Shown in pieces: positions 9,214-18,458 of a stretch of DNA of 47,743 bases. The DNA comes from Acetofilamentum sp. Its GTDB lineage: Bacteria; Bacteroidota; Bacteroidia; Bacteroidales; JAADGE01. Below the pieces are notes generated by a model. That model made no database searches, was not told the DNA's origin, and worked only from the letters and a program-made list of their open reading frames with translations. The stretch is taken from assembly GCA_020720665.1 (NCBI GenBank), contig DYOF01000004.1:5820-53562 (forward strand), in the 5' to 3' direction. Position numbers and translations under genes: made by a program. Each line of letters begins with the position of its first letter. Position 1 is the stretch's first letter.

Positions 9214-9603
9214 ATGCGAGTAATAAAAATTGAAGGTACAGATGACACTCCTCAGGTTACATTAGATGCAAATCCTGAAAATCCATTTATGGAAATATCC
9301 GGAAGGTCGCTCCCGGAAGACGTTGTGGCTTTTTATGAACCCATCCTCGAATGGTTGGACGAATATGCAGAAAATCCGTTAAAGAAAACCGTATTAAATA
9401 TTCGATTAGAATATTTTAATACCGCATCTTCAAAACTACTTCTTGATATTCTGCTAAAATTAGAAGATATGAGTCAATCAGGAAAAGACGTTCTGATTAG
9501 ATGGCATTATCCTGATGACGATGAAGATATGGAAGAAGCCGGAGAAGAATATGAAGACATTGTTGAAGTTCCGTTTGAACGAGTCAGCTATTCCGTAGAT
9601 TAA
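9214..9603 (+). CDS. siaC: SiaC-family (DUF1987) partner-switch protein
   Basis: Small acidic protein of 129 residues of the SiaC/DUF1987 family, comparable in role to an anti-sigma-factor antagonist. The family's phosphoacceptor region is visible as EYFNTASSKLL (residues 66-76), with Thr70, Ser72 and Ser73 as candidates. The C-terminal part is strongly acidic. It directly follows the SiaB-like kinase. In Pseudomonas, unphosphorylated SiaC activates the diguanylate cyclase SiaD. No GGDEF gene is present in this window, so the effector here must be something else; the ABC transporter 75 nt downstream is a candidate by position only. Confidence 0.85.
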   Translation: MRVIKIEGTDDTPQVTLDANPENPFMEISGRSLPEDVVAFYEPILEWLDEYAENPLKKTVLNIRLEYFNTASSKLLLDILLKLEDMSQSGKDVLIRWHYPDDDEDMEEAGEEYEDIVEVPFERVSYSVD

Positions 9604-9678
9604 ATTTCTTAATACATTATTTCGGGATTTTATAAGTTCTCCGATATTCTTTTTACCAAATCTATAATTCATTAAACA

Positions 9679-12600
9679 ATGAGTGAAGAAATACTTAAAG
9701 CCCTAATGCAACTTTTTGCAATTATTGCAAAACAAGACGAAGGCGTTGTTGACCAAGAAGAAAAATTTGTTAAAACTTTTCTGGAGTCGCAATTAAGCAA
9801 ATCACAAGTAAATGAATACATGGATTTGTTTATCAAGAATTCCGAAAATGAAGACCAGAAAAGAATTCGAGAACTTAAAAACAAAAGTGCTGCCTCCGGC
9901 CAAGTTAAAATGGTCGATTCGGTCAGAGTTATGGGAATTTGCAGAAAAATTAATAAAACGCTGAACCATAAACAAAAAGTAATTGCACTCGCTCGTTTAT
10001 TTGAATTGGTTAACACCGAAAAAAAACTTACCGAGCAACGTATGGAAATTATTTCGGTGGTTGCCGATGCATTTAATATTACAAGCGATGAATATAATCA
10101 AATTGAACAATTTGTCATTAAAGATGATTACAGAGAATTAAATTCAGAAAATATTCTCATTATTAATGACAAAGAAAAATCAGAAAATCATTCGCAATTC
10201 ATACCTTCCGAAAGTTTACACGGAAGCGTCATTATTTTACATATTAAAAGTGCAGATTTATTTTTCCTTAAATATACAGGGCAACAAGATGTTTTTTTAA
10301 ACAGCACATCCGTTTACAACAACAGAATATACTTATTTGCCACAGGAAGCGTTATAAAACTGCCAAAAGGAAAACCCATACATTACAGCGATATCGTTGC
10401 AACATTCATGAAAGATTTAGAAATATCTAAACTTTCATTTGTAGTAAAAAATCTCCAATACACATTCAAAACCGGAGACATCGGTATAAATAACATAAGT
10501 TTTTCAGTTGAACACGGAAAACTTGTAGGAATAATGGGAGCCAGCGGTTCAGGAAAAACCACATTAGTCAACACCCTCTCCGGAATTACTCGTCCGTCAC
10601 AAGGCAGTGTAACCATCAACGGAATAAATCTTCATAAAAATAACGGTGAACTTGAAGGCGTTATAGGCTACATTCCGCAAGACGATTTATTAATAGAAGA
10701 ACTTACCGTTTTTCAAAATTTATATTATAACGCAAAATTATGCTTCAAAGATAAAAACGAAGACGATTTAGTTTCCTTAGTTCATAAAACATTAAAAGAC
10801 TTAGGATTATTTGAGAAAAAAGATTTGAAAGTCGGTGATCCTATGAATAAAACTATCAGCGGAGGTCAACGAAAACGCTTGAACATCGCTTTGGAACTCA
10901 TCAGAGAACCTTCAATTTTATTTGTTGACGAACCCACTTCCGGTCTTTCATCACGCGACTCGGAAAATGTTATGGAGTTATTAAGTGAACTGACTCAAAA
11001 AGGAAAACTGATTTTTGTAGTTATTCACCAACCCTCATCCGATATATATAAAATGTTCGACCGTATGTTAATTCTCGATCAAGGCGGACATTTGGTATAT
11101 TACGGGAACCCGATTGAAGCTGTTGTTCATTTCAAAGTAATTGATAATCAAATTAATGCCGATGTCGGAGAATGCAGCATTTGCGGTAACGTTACACCCG
11201 AATTAATTTTTGATATTATTGAAGCCGAGGTTGTTGACGAGTTCGGACAATACACAGAAAAACGAAAAATATTACCGGCAGAATGGAAAAAACACTACTT
11301 AGAAAAAGTTCCTACAGAAACGATTGAAGAAATTTCCGATGAGCCGCCTGCAACATTGAATATACCCGGGTGGTTTAAACAATTTAAAATTTTCCTTACT
11401 CGTGATTTGCTGTCAAAAATCAGTAATACACAATACATCGTTTTAAACTTATTAGAATCGCCCTTACTGGGATTTATTTTGGCATTTTTAATTCGATACA
11501 TTGCCGACCCCAATTCCAAAACGTATATATTTTTTGACAACGAAAATATTCCGCCCTATATCTTCATGAGTATTGTTGTTGCTTTATTTTTAGGATTAAC
11601 AGTAAGTGCCGAAGAAATTTTCAGAGACCGTAAAATATTAAAGCGAGAAAAATTTCTTCACCTGAGCCGTTCGTCATACCTAAGCGCCAAAATTTCAATA
11701 CTAATTGTTATATCAGCCATACAATCAATTTTATTTGTTGTAATTGGTAATACAATTTTAGGAATACAAGGAATGTATTTTGAATATTGGTTGGTATTAT
11801 TTTCGACATTTGTATTTGCAAACTTTATGGGTTTAAATATATCTTCGGCATTTAATTCCGCTGTTACCATCTATATTTTAATTCCGCTTTTGTTAATTCC
11901 GCAAATGTCATTAGGAGGCGCCATGTTTAGTTTCGATAAATTAAACAGAGCTATCGGCAGCGTTGATAAAGTTCCGTTAATTGCCGATGCCATGGCATCC
12001 CGCTGGGCATACGAAGCATTAATGGTACAACAATTTACAGAAAACAAATTTGAAAATCAATATTACCCTTATAATCAAGTAAAAAGTACGGCAAATTATA
12101 AACAAGATAAATATATTCCCAGGCTATCAGAAAGCATCGAGTCGTTTGAAATTTTACAAGACGAAATAAATGATAATGTCGGAAATAAAGACTCCATCAT
12201 AGAAATCCAGAAAATGGAGCTGGCATTATTAAAAAATGAACTGGCAATAGAGAATAAAGAAATAATTAAAACAATTGACCTATTAAAAAAATATAAAGCA
12301 GGAAAAGATATTAAGAAAATAAAATTTGATGCTACATTTGACGATTTTGATGCATTAAAAGCCGGAAATAATGAAATAAAAGAAAAACTAATCATACCTC
12401 AAAATTTAATCGATAAATTAAATATAAAAGACTATGATATTGAAGAACACGGAGGAAAATTAATGGAATTCCTGGAAGTATGGAAACAATTTTATTTAGC
12501 ATTATATTCAAGTGCAAATGAATTAAAAGAAGAACTCATAGCCTATCAAGATCAAAAAAATCCGAAATATTTTGTCAAATTCCGCGATAAATTTCATAAT

Positions 12601-12918
12601 GAACATTTAGATGATATTGTACGAAATATTTATGAAAAAAATAAAATTCTTCGATATAAAGATAAGTTAATCAGGCAAGAAGAACCTATTTATTTAGAAC
12701 CTGACGATTCAAATTTTATCGGTATAAGAGCACATTTTTATGCACCGAACAAATATTTTATGGGGAAGTTTTATAGTACATTTTGGTTCAATACCATTAT
12801 AATTTGGATAATGTCAATTTTATTATATATCCCTTTATATTACGACCATTTAAGAAAAATTATAAATTTTTTCGGCAATATTCATTTTAAGAAAAAAACT
12901 AAGAAATCAACAACATAA
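9679..12918 (+). CDS. TerB-like / ABCG-type ABC transporter fusion
   Basis: Large one-chain ABC transporter half, 1079 residues. Residues 1-145 are an acidic helical domain like TerB. Residues 150-255 form a beta-rich region perhaps like FHA. The ATPase domain (about 262-490) carries Walker A GASGSGKTT (near 286), signature SGGQRKR (near 394) and Walker B LFVDEPTSG. The ABC-2 membrane domain (about 560-780) holds several hydrophobic segments. A hydrophilic, partly coiled-coil stretch follows (800-1020), then one last membrane helix (about 1030-1055). The ATPase-then-membrane order is that of ABCG proteins. The substrate is unknown. It lies 75 nt after the SiaC-like gene with no clear terminator between, so co-transcription is likely. 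Confidence 0.85.
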   Translation: MSEEILKALMQLFAIIAKQDEGVVDQEEKFVKTFLESQLSKSQVNEYMDLFIKNSENEDQKRIRELKNKSAASGQVKMVDSVRVMGICRKINKTLNHKQKVIALARLFELVNTEKKLTEQRMEIISVVADAFNITSDEYNQIEQFVIKDDYRELNSENILIINDKEKSENHSQFIPSESLHGSVIILHIKSADLFFLKYTGQQDVFLNSTSVYNNRIYLFATGSVIKLPKGKPIHYSDIVATFMKDLEISKLSFVVKNLQYTFKTGDIGINNISFSVEHGKLVGIMGASGSGKTTLVNTLSGITRPSQGSVTINGINLHKNNGELEGVIGYIPQDDLLIEELTVFQNLYYNAKLCFKDKNEDDLVSLVHKTLKDLGLFEKKDLKVGDPMNKTISGGQRKRLNIALELIREPSILFVDEPTSGLSSRDSENVMELLSELTQKGKLIFVVIHQPSSDIYKMFDRMLILDQGGHLVYYGNPIEAVVHFKVIDNQINADVGECSICGNVTPELIFDIIEAEVVDEFGQYTEKRKILPAEWKKHYLEKVPTETIEEISDEPPATLNIPGWFKQFKIFLTRDLLSKISNTQYIVLNLLESPLLGFILAFLIRYIADPNSKTYIFFDNENIPPYIFMSIVVALFLGLTVSAEEIFRDRKILKREKFLHLSRSSYLSAKISILIVISAIQSILFVVIGNTILGIQGMYFEYWLVLFSTFVFANFMGLNISSAFNSAVTIYILIPLLLIPQMSLGGAMFSFDKLNRAIGSVDKVPLIADAMASRWAYEALMVQQFTENKFENQYYPYNQVKSTANYKQDKYIPRLSESIESFEILQDEINDNVGNKDSIIEIQKMELALLKNELAIENKEIIKTIDLLKKYKAGKDIKKIKFDATFDDFDALKAGNNEIKEKLIIPQNLIDKLNIKDYDIEEHGGKLMEFLEVWKQFYLALYSSANELKEELIAYQDQKNPKYFVKFRDKFHNEHLDDIVRNIYEKNKILRYKDKLIRQEEPIYLEPDDSNFIGIRAHFYAPNKYFMGKFYSTFWFNTIIIWIMSILLYIPLYYDHLRKIINFFGNIHFKKKTKKSTT

Positions 12919-12964
12919 AAGAAGAATTAAAATATAAAAATTAAAAAATAACAGCTTATATTTT

Positions 12965-12993
12965 TTTGATATTTAATTTTTTTAATACCTTTG
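12965..12993 (+). promoter_or_regulatory. Bacteroidota-type promoter
   Basis: TTTG (12965-12968), a 17-nt spacer and TACCTTTG (12986-12993) match the -33/-7 consensus. Transcription would start near 12999, downstream of the first possible ATG at 12995, so the next gene must start at a later ATG. Confidence 0.6.
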
Positions 12994-13021
12994 AATGTCA
13001 AATAGCATGAAAAGAAATATT

Positions 13022-13915
13022 ATGACTAAAAAAATATTATTTTTACTTTCAATTATTACATTTTTTGTTTCGTGCGGAGATAAAAAAGGTGATGATACAA
13101 TTGTAGGCCCGTCTGACGATGAGGTTACAAGAGTTGAAATTGACCCTGAAAAAATAAACGGATTAATTGAAAGTTTCCCGTCCCCCATTGAAATGGCAGC
13201 TACAATTGAAGATTTGCAAGTACCGTATTCAATAAAATATTTAGTACCGACTGAAACAGCAGCAGACTTTGATTCAAATTTTGAAAAAGCCTTAGGTTTA
13301 GGGATGTTAAGTGCCGATTTAGGATATTTGAATGTATATGAAAGGAAGAATGCTATTGTAGAATATTTAACATCTATTAAACGATTAGCAGACGCTTTGG
13401 ACGTTGACCAATTTTTTGAATTTCAAACACTTAAACGATTGGCAACAAACAGTACTAATTTAGACTCATTAATGTTTTTATCTGTTTCAAGTTATCATGA
13501 TATGGATGAACATTTAAGAAAAACAAGACGAAGTGACTTAAGTGCTTTGATGATTACAGGCGTTTGGTTAGAAGGACAATATTTAGCCGGTAAAGTAAAT
13601 CAATTTAAAAGTGATAAACGAACAGAAGAAATAATTGTCGGACAAAAAGATATTTTAAAAGAATTAATCGGAGTTCTTGATTATTTTAAAGATAAGCCAA
13701 GATTTTCTGAAATGAATAAAGAATTTCACAGTTTATTGACATTATACGATAATATAAAAATAACCGTTATTGAAGGAGAAGATAAAGTTTTAGAAGAAGA
13801 CGGCATTCAAATAATAATACCGGGTGAACATACAGAAATAGAATATACCACAGAAGATTTAAATACAATATCAAATAAAATAATCCAAATTCGTAACAAT
13901 TTAATCTCATTATAA
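13022..13915 (+). CDS. exported lipoprotein of unknown function
   Basis: Not recognised. The chosen start (ATG at 13022, MTKKILFLLSI) gives 297 residues with a signal peptide and a lipobox FFVSC followed by GDKK. Earlier ATGs at 12995 and 13007 lie at or before the predicted transcription start and would add residues ahead of the signal peptide. The mature part is acidic and mostly helical, with no motif I can name. The stop overlaps the next start (TAATG), so the two genes are translationally coupled. They lie right after the Sia-type switch and the TerB-ABC transporter, so a link to that system is possible but unproven. Confidence 0.75.
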   Translation: MTKKILFLLSIITFFVSCGDKKGDDTIVGPSDDEVTRVEIDPEKINGLIESFPSPIEMAATIEDLQVPYSIKYLVPTETAADFDSNFEKALGLGMLSADLGYLNVYERKNAIVEYLTSIKRLADALDVDQFFEFQTLKRLATNSTNLDSLMFLSVSSYHDMDEHLRKTRRSDLSALMITGVWLEGQYLAGKVNQFKSDKRTEEIIVGQKDILKELIGVLDYFKDKPRFSEMNKEFHSLLTLYDNIKITVIEGEDKVLEEDGIQIIIPGEHTEIEYTTEDLNTISNKIIQIRNNLISL

Positions 13916-14376
13916 TGAAAAAAATAGCAATTCTAATAGCAATAACAACTTTTTTCATTTTTGCACCTAAAGAAGAAGTAAAAGCTCAATGTAAACAACA
14001 AAAAGTTTATGAATGTGCAAGACAAGGCGGTAATGCTATATATTTGCGTGATTTTAACACGAAACTAAAATCCGTTAAATCATCAGCTGACTTAAACGGA
14101 ACAAAATGGCCCGTGGTTTTAAACAGAGGTACAAGATATCGTTTTATTTTATGTACACCGGCAGGATCAGGAAACGATGTTAAATTAACTTTATTTGACA
14201 GTAAAAGTCCTGAAACAAGTCCTTATAATTCAACTGAAAAAAGCGGTAGTGATATGTTTGATTTTGTATGTAACCGCTCAGGAGTTTACTATGTATCAAT
14301 CCGCTTAAAAGATGATGTTAAGAACCAAAAAACCTGTGCAGTCGGAATTTTATCTTTCGTAGGAAAAAATCAATAA
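13915..14376 (+). CDS. small secreted cysteine-containing protein
   Basis: Not recognised. The 153-residue protein has an N-terminal signal peptide (MKKIAILIAITTFFIF, probable cleavage after VKAQ). The mature part is beta-rich and has five cysteines: one just after cleavage, then YEC, ILC, FVC and KTC. The stretch from RYRFILCTPAG to GVYYVSIRLKD resembles a beta-sandwich such as pre-peptidase C-terminal domains, but this is a weak impression. It overlaps the preceding lipoprotein gene by one base and is followed by a strong bidirectional terminator. A periplasmic partner of the upstream lipoprotein is plausible from coupling alone. Confidence 0.7.
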   Translation: MKKIAILIAITTFFIFAPKEEVKAQCKQQKVYECARQGGNAIYLRDFNTKLKSVKSSADLNGTKWPVVLNRGTRYRFILCTPAGSGNDVKLTLFDSKSPETSPYNSTEKSGSDMFDFVCNRSGVYYVSIRLKDDVKNQKTCAVGILSFVGKNQ

Positions 14377-14410
14377 TTATAAAATTCAATAGATTTATTA
14401 AGATTATTAT

Positions 14411-14448
14411 AAAAAATGAGGCTGCTAAAATTAACAGCCTCATTTTTT
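14411..14448. terminator. bidirectional intrinsic terminator
   Basis: Perfect 14-bp stem AAAAAATGAGGCTG / CAGCCTCATTTTTT with a 10-nt loop. The A-tract on one side and T-tract on the other allow use on both strands. It lies between the convergent ends of the secreted protein gene and the phosphorylase gene. Confidence 0.9.
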
Positions 14449-14468
14449 ATACTAATCCTAAATCAATT

Positions 14469-17003
14469 TTATAGCCATTTAACAACTGAACAATCTTGTC
14501 GGTGTGCTAAATTTTTATTCTTAGGATAAATTCTGAATGCATAATTCAAACTTCCGGGTTTTACCGGACTAAAATTTACTGAATAATAGGCAATTGAATT
14601 TTCCTTTTTTTGTAATTCAGCCTCAACTACGTTATTTATTTTAAGTTCACCGCTTGCGACTGACTCACTGAGAATAAATTCAACTCCGACATCATCGGCG
14701 TTCAAGCCGTTAATGTTTATAACAATTTTACCTTCATAATTCTGTCCGGCAACTAACATATTGTTATGAATCGCAGAAGTGTCAATAGAAACTAATTCAA
14801 TTTTATGCCAATCTTTTTTAATTATTTCTTTCCAACCGGCTATTTCTTTTGCTTTTTTATAATTATCCGACTTAATTTGCTTATACCGCGATGAAATTTT
14901 ACCGTAAAATCTTGAATTATAATCATCAATCATACGTTTTGTAGTAAACTCAGGGGCAATTTCTGCAACACTTTTTTTAATATGATTTATCCAGTCTTCC
15001 GGTAAACCTTTTTCGTTGTTTTTGTAATATAAAGGAATGATTTGCTCTTCTAATATTTTATATATTTGCTCTGAGTCATACTCATTTTGAAGACTTTGGT
15101 TTAAATATGTTTTATCTTTGGCAAGTGCCCATCCGGCACCTTCTTTGTACCCTTCAACCCACCATCCGTCAAGAACACTAAAATTCAACACTCCGTTTAC
15201 TAATGCTTTCATACCGCTGGTACCGGAAGCTTCCAAGGGGCGTATCGGTGTATTAAGCCAAACATCTACTCCTCTGACTAATTCCTTGGCTAAGGACATA
15301 TCGTAATTTTCTAAAAATAATATCTTTCCTAAGAATTCCGGACGTTTTGAAATCTCAACGATTTCTTTTATAATTGATTGCCCGCCTCCGTCATTCGGAT
15401 GTGCTTTTCCTGCGAAAATAAATTGGACGGGATAATCAGGATTGTTAACAATCTTGTTTAAACGCTCAATATCTTTAAACAATAAATTCCCGCGTTTATA
15501 AGTAGCAAAACGGCGTGCAAAACCGATTGTCAGAGCTTTATAGTTTAAAGTATTTTTAATTTTAAGAATTTCTTTGGGATTTTCATTTCTGCTTATACTG
15601 AAAGAGTCCATTAGTTCATTGATATATTCGACTAATCGTTTTTTATTTTCAGTTCGGACTGCCCAAATTTCTTCTGATGATGTATTATATGCTTTTGAAA
15701 AATCGGGTTTACCATCAGTATCTGCCAATAATTTTTGCCAGTTATCTGAAGCCCAAGTCGGATAATGTATTCCGTTAGTTACATATCCAATGTGTAATTC
15801 TTCAGGAAAATAATCTTTCCAAAAATTATTAAAAATTATATTCCTTGAAACCTCACCATGTAACAAACTTACACCGTTAATCTCTAATGAGGTATTAGCT
15901 GCCAAAAAACTCATCGAAAATTTTTGATTTTCCGCTTCGATATTCTCTTTACCTAAATTCATAAATTGCACCCAACTTATCCCCATTTTTTTGGGATAAT
16001 CACCCATGTATCTCATTAATAAGTCTTCTTCAAAAGCATCGTGGCCTGCCGGAACGGGTGTATGTGTGGTAAATAGTGTTGAACTTCTGACTACTTCAAT
16101 GGCTTCATTAAATAACAATCCGTTTTCTTTTACTAAACGAATTAATCGTTCAATACCGGCAAAAGCGGCATGCCCTTCATTCAAATGATACACATCTTTT
16201 TGTATGTTCATTTTTTTTATTGCCTTTACACCGCCGACACCCAAAATGAGTTCTTGTTTTAAGCGAGTTTCGTTATCTCCGCCGTATAATCGTCTTGTAA
16301 TTCCTCTGTCATCCTCTGTATTGTCATTTCTGTCTGTATCAAGTAAAAACAATTTAATTCTGCCTACAATTATTTCCCAAATTTGGAAATACACTTTCCT
16401 CCCCTCCATTTCAACAAAACAGGTTATTGCTTCTTCTTTTTCGTCCCTGACCAATTCAGCCGGTGTATCCATAAACCTTTGAGTTTCATATACTTCGTCT
16501 TGATCTCCTTGCATTGAAATCATTTGTTTAAAATAGCCTTCTCTGTAAAACAAGCCCAAACCAATCATATTATAGCCGGAATCGCCGGCTTGTTTTAAAT
16601 AATCGCCGGCTAAAATTCCTAATCCGCCGGAATATATTTTCAGAATATTTGTTAAACCGTATTCCATACTAAAATATGCAATTGTAGGAAGTGTTGCATC
16701 ATAGGGTTGTTCGATATATTTTTTAAAACATTCTAAAACACGGTCGTACATGCTTATGAAAACGCTGTCATTTTCTAAAGCGGCAAATCGTTTATAACTG
16801 ACAGATTTAAGCAAATTAACGGGGTCAATACAATCTGACAAAACATCCTCTTCGGTGATATATTTAAAAAGTTTGATGGCTTCATGATTCCAAGACCACC
16901 AGATATTCTTGGATAATCGGTCTAACTCTTTTATTCTTCCTGAATAATGCGGTTGTATGCTTATTGTTTTCCAATTTGGTCGGTTAGTTTCTGTTAGTAT
17001 CAC
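14469..17003 (-). CDS. glgP: alpha-glucan (glycogen) phosphorylase
   Basis: Glycosyltransferase family 35 phosphorylase that releases glucose-1-phosphate from alpha-1,4-glucans, 844 residues, cytoplasmic. The N-terminus carries the DUF3417 segment typical of the short bacterial/archaeal form (LSKNIWWSWNHEA). The pyridoxal-phosphate lysine motif ASGTSGMKA lies near residue 600. The last 100 residues look like an added beta domain. The start is GTG (17001-17003); no nearby in-frame ATG exists, the N-terminal alignment fits, and a good promoter ends 34 nt upstream. It is transcribed separately from the HIT gene, with a terminator between. Confidence 0.93.
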   Translation of the reverse strand: MILTETNRPNWKTISIQPHYSGRIKELDRLSKNIWWSWNHEAIKLFKYITEEDVLSDCIDPVNLLKSVSYKRFAALENDSVFISMYDRVLECFKKYIEQPYDATLPTIAYFSMEYGLTNILKIYSGGLGILAGDYLKQAGDSGYNMIGLGLFYREGYFKQMISMQGDQDEVYETQRFMDTPAELVRDEKEEAITCFVEMEGRKVYFQIWEIIVGRIKLFLLDTDRNDNTEDDRGITRRLYGGDNETRLKQELILGVGGVKAIKKMNIQKDVYHLNEGHAAFAGIERLIRLVKENGLLFNEAIEVVRSSTLFTTHTPVPAGHDAFEEDLLMRYMGDYPKKMGISWVQFMNLGKENIEAENQKFSMSFLAANTSLEINGVSLLHGEVSRNIIFNNFWKDYFPEELHIGYVTNGIHYPTWASDNWQKLLADTDGKPDFSKAYNTSSEEIWAVRTENKKRLVEYINELMDSFSISRNENPKEILKIKNTLNYKALTIGFARRFATYKRGNLLFKDIERLNKIVNNPDYPVQFIFAGKAHPNDGGGQSIIKEIVEISKRPEFLGKILFLENYDMSLAKELVRGVDVWLNTPIRPLEASGTSGMKALVNGVLNFSVLDGWWVEGYKEGAGWALAKDKTYLNQSLQNEYDSEQIYKILEEQIIPLYYKNNEKGLPEDWINHIKKSVAEIAPEFTTKRMIDDYNSRFYGKISSRYKQIKSDNYKKAKEIAGWKEIIKKDWHKIELVSIDTSAIHNNMLVAGQNYEGKIVININGLNADDVGVEFILSESVASGELKINNVVEAELQKKENSIAYYSVNFSPVKPGSLNYAFRIYPKNKNLAHRQDCSVVKWL

Positions 17004-17036
17004 AATTATTATTTTTAAGTTTAATTAAAATTTCAA

Positions 17037-17066
17037 CAAAAATATTTTATAATTTTTGTTATCAAA
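17037..17066 (-). promoter_or_regulatory. glgP promoter
   Basis: On the minus strand, TTTG, an 18-nt spacer and TATTTTTG match the Bacteroidota consensus. It would give a leader of about 28 nt, which supports the GTG start of the phosphorylase gene. Confidence 0.6.
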
Positions 17067-17067
17067 A

Positions 17068-17098
17068 AAAAGCACCCGTTTAAAAAGTGCAAACGTTT
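17068..17098 (-). terminator. terminator after the greA-HIT operon
   Basis: On the minus strand, CGTTT-GCACTTTTT-AAACG (or alternatively GCAC...GTGC) is followed by a run of eight T. The stem is short, so strength is uncertain. It overlaps the start of the glgP promoter. Confidence 0.5.
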
Positions 17099-17112
17099 TA
17101 GTTCTATTTATT

Positions 17113-17514
17113 TTATTTATAAATGATATGTTTCTTTATTTGTTCTGCAATATTTATGAACTCTTCATTTGAAAGGTTTAACTTTGGTCTTTTTATATTC
17201 ATTTCATCTTCATCCTTAAATGGTATTAAGTGAATGTGTGCATGCGGAACTTCGGTTCCTATTACTAAAATTCCTACTCTTTTACATTTAATTGTTTGTT
17301 CTATGGCTTTTGCAACGTTTTTGGCAAAAATATTTAACCGTGCTAATTGCTCGTCATCTATATCAAAAATATAGTCAATTTCTTTCTTAGGTATAACTAA
17401 AGTGTGTCCTTTAACCAGAGGATTAATATCTAAGAATGCAAAAAATTCATCATTTTCGGCAATTTTATATGAAGGAATTTCGCCTCTGATTATTTTTGAG
17501 AAAATACTTGCCAT
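17113..17514 (-). CDS. HIT-family nucleotide hydrolase
   Basis: Histidine-triad protein of 133 residues, probably a cytoplasmic hydrolase of purine nucleoside phosphoramidates or dinucleotides. The catalytic triad is seen as HAHIHLIP (His91, His93, His95). The N-terminal IFSKIIRGEIPSYKIAE block is typical of the Hint branch. It starts 9 nt after greA ends, forming a two-gene operon, an arrangement frequent in Bacteroidota. The natural substrate is unknown. Confidence 0.93.
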   Translation of the reverse strand: MASIFSKIIRGEIPSYKIAENDEFFAFLDINPLVKGHTLVIPKKEIDYIFDIDDEQLARLNIFAKNVAKAIEQTIKCKRVGILVIGTEVPHAHIHLIPFKDEDEMNIKRPKLNLSNEEFINIAEQIKKHIIYK

Positions 17515-17523
17515 ATAACTGTT

Positions 17524-17997
17524 TTAAAAAGAAATATCTATAATCTCCAATATCAAATTTCCTGCAGGAACCTGAATTTCTACTTTATCACCCTTCTTTT
17601 TTCCTATTAATCCTTTAGCAATAGGTGTATCAACAGACATTTTCTTTTCTTTTAAATCTGCTTCTCTTTCTGAAACAAGTGTATATTCCATAACAACACC
17701 GGTTTTTATGTTCCTTATTTTTACTTTATTCATTAATTGTACTGTGCCTGTATTAATTTTTGATTCATCAACAACTCGCACTGTACTGAGTGTTGCCTGA
17801 AGTTGAGCAATTTTCATTTCTAATAATCCTTGCGCTTCTTTTGCCGCATCATATTCTGCATTTTCAGATAAATCTCCTTTGTCTCTTGCTTCAGCAATTT
17901 GTTTAGAAATTTTAGGACGTTCTATTGAAACTAATTGTTCAATTTCTTCTTTTAGTTTTTTTAAGCCTTCTTCTGTTAAATACGTAACTTTTGACAT
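17524..17997 (-). CDS. greA: transcription elongation factor GreA
   Basis: Transcript cleavage factor that rescues backtracked RNA polymerase, 157 residues, the standard length. The N-terminal coiled coil (about 1-75) carries the acidic tip GDLSENAEYDAA (residues 41-52). The C-terminal FKBP-like domain includes the SPIAKGLIGKKKGD-type block near residue 125 (here TPIAKGLIGKKKGD). It is upstream of and co-transcribed with the HIT gene. Confidence 0.96.
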   Translation of the reverse strand: MSKVTYLTEEGLKKLKEEIEQLVSIERPKISKQIAEARDKGDLSENAEYDAAKEAQGLLEMKIAQLQATLSTVRVVDESKINTGTVQLMNKVKIRNIKTGVVMEYTLVSEREADLKEKKMSVDTPIAKGLIGKKKGDKVEIQVPAGNLILEIIDISF

Positions 17998-18022
17998 TGC
18001 TTCCGATTTTTTAAAATATTAT

Positions 18023-18062
18023 AAAAAAGAAAGAATTCTGCCAAGAACAACAGAACTCTTTC
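18023..18062 (-). terminator. terminator upstream of greA
   Basis: On the minus strand, GAAAGAGTTCTG / CAGAATTCTTTC form a 12-nt stem with one mismatch and a 10-nt loop, running into TTTTTTAT. It would end transcripts from the two genes at 18140-19577. Confidence 0.7.
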
Positions 18063-18139
18063 ATATGCAAATTTACATTTTTTTATTATTACATGCAAGA
18101 GTTTGAATTATATTATAGAAAAATAAACTATGAAGGTGT

Positions 18140-18457
18140 TTATAAATCTTTACGTTTTAATAGCTCTGAGTGAATTATACTGTCCAAATTAATTACCGAT
18201 TTTTTAGTTTCTGATAGTTGTTTCGCTTGATTTATTTCTTTTTGGTTTGAAGCAGTTTCAATTGTATTGTCTTCGGTTTTGGCAAAATCAACATTCTTTT
18301 TTGTGATGTTTGCAGTCATTTTATCTAAATCATAAAGTTTATAGGTTGATTGTTTAGGTTTTATGGATTTTTTCAACTTGTGTTTGTTTTTATTATAGGA
18401 AATGAATAAACTTATAATTATGATTAAAAAAATGATAATCCAAATTGAAATTTTCAT
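18140..18457 (-). CDS. small single-pass membrane protein, unknown
   Basis: Not recognised. The 105-residue protein has one N-terminal membrane helix (about residues 3-21, nearly all Ile, Leu and Phe), then a lysine-rich stretch and a polar tail probably in the cytoplasm. The ATG lies one base after the stop of the preceding gene, so the two are coupled. No enzymatic motif is present. The composition is compatible with its neighbours, so there is no sign of transfer. Confidence 0.6.
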   Translation of the reverse strand: MKISIWIIIFLIIIISLFISYNKNKHKLKKSIKPKQSTYKLYDLDKMTANITKKNVDFAKTEDNTIETASNQKEINQAKQLSETKKSVINLDSIIHSELLKRKDL

Positions 18458-18458
18458 A

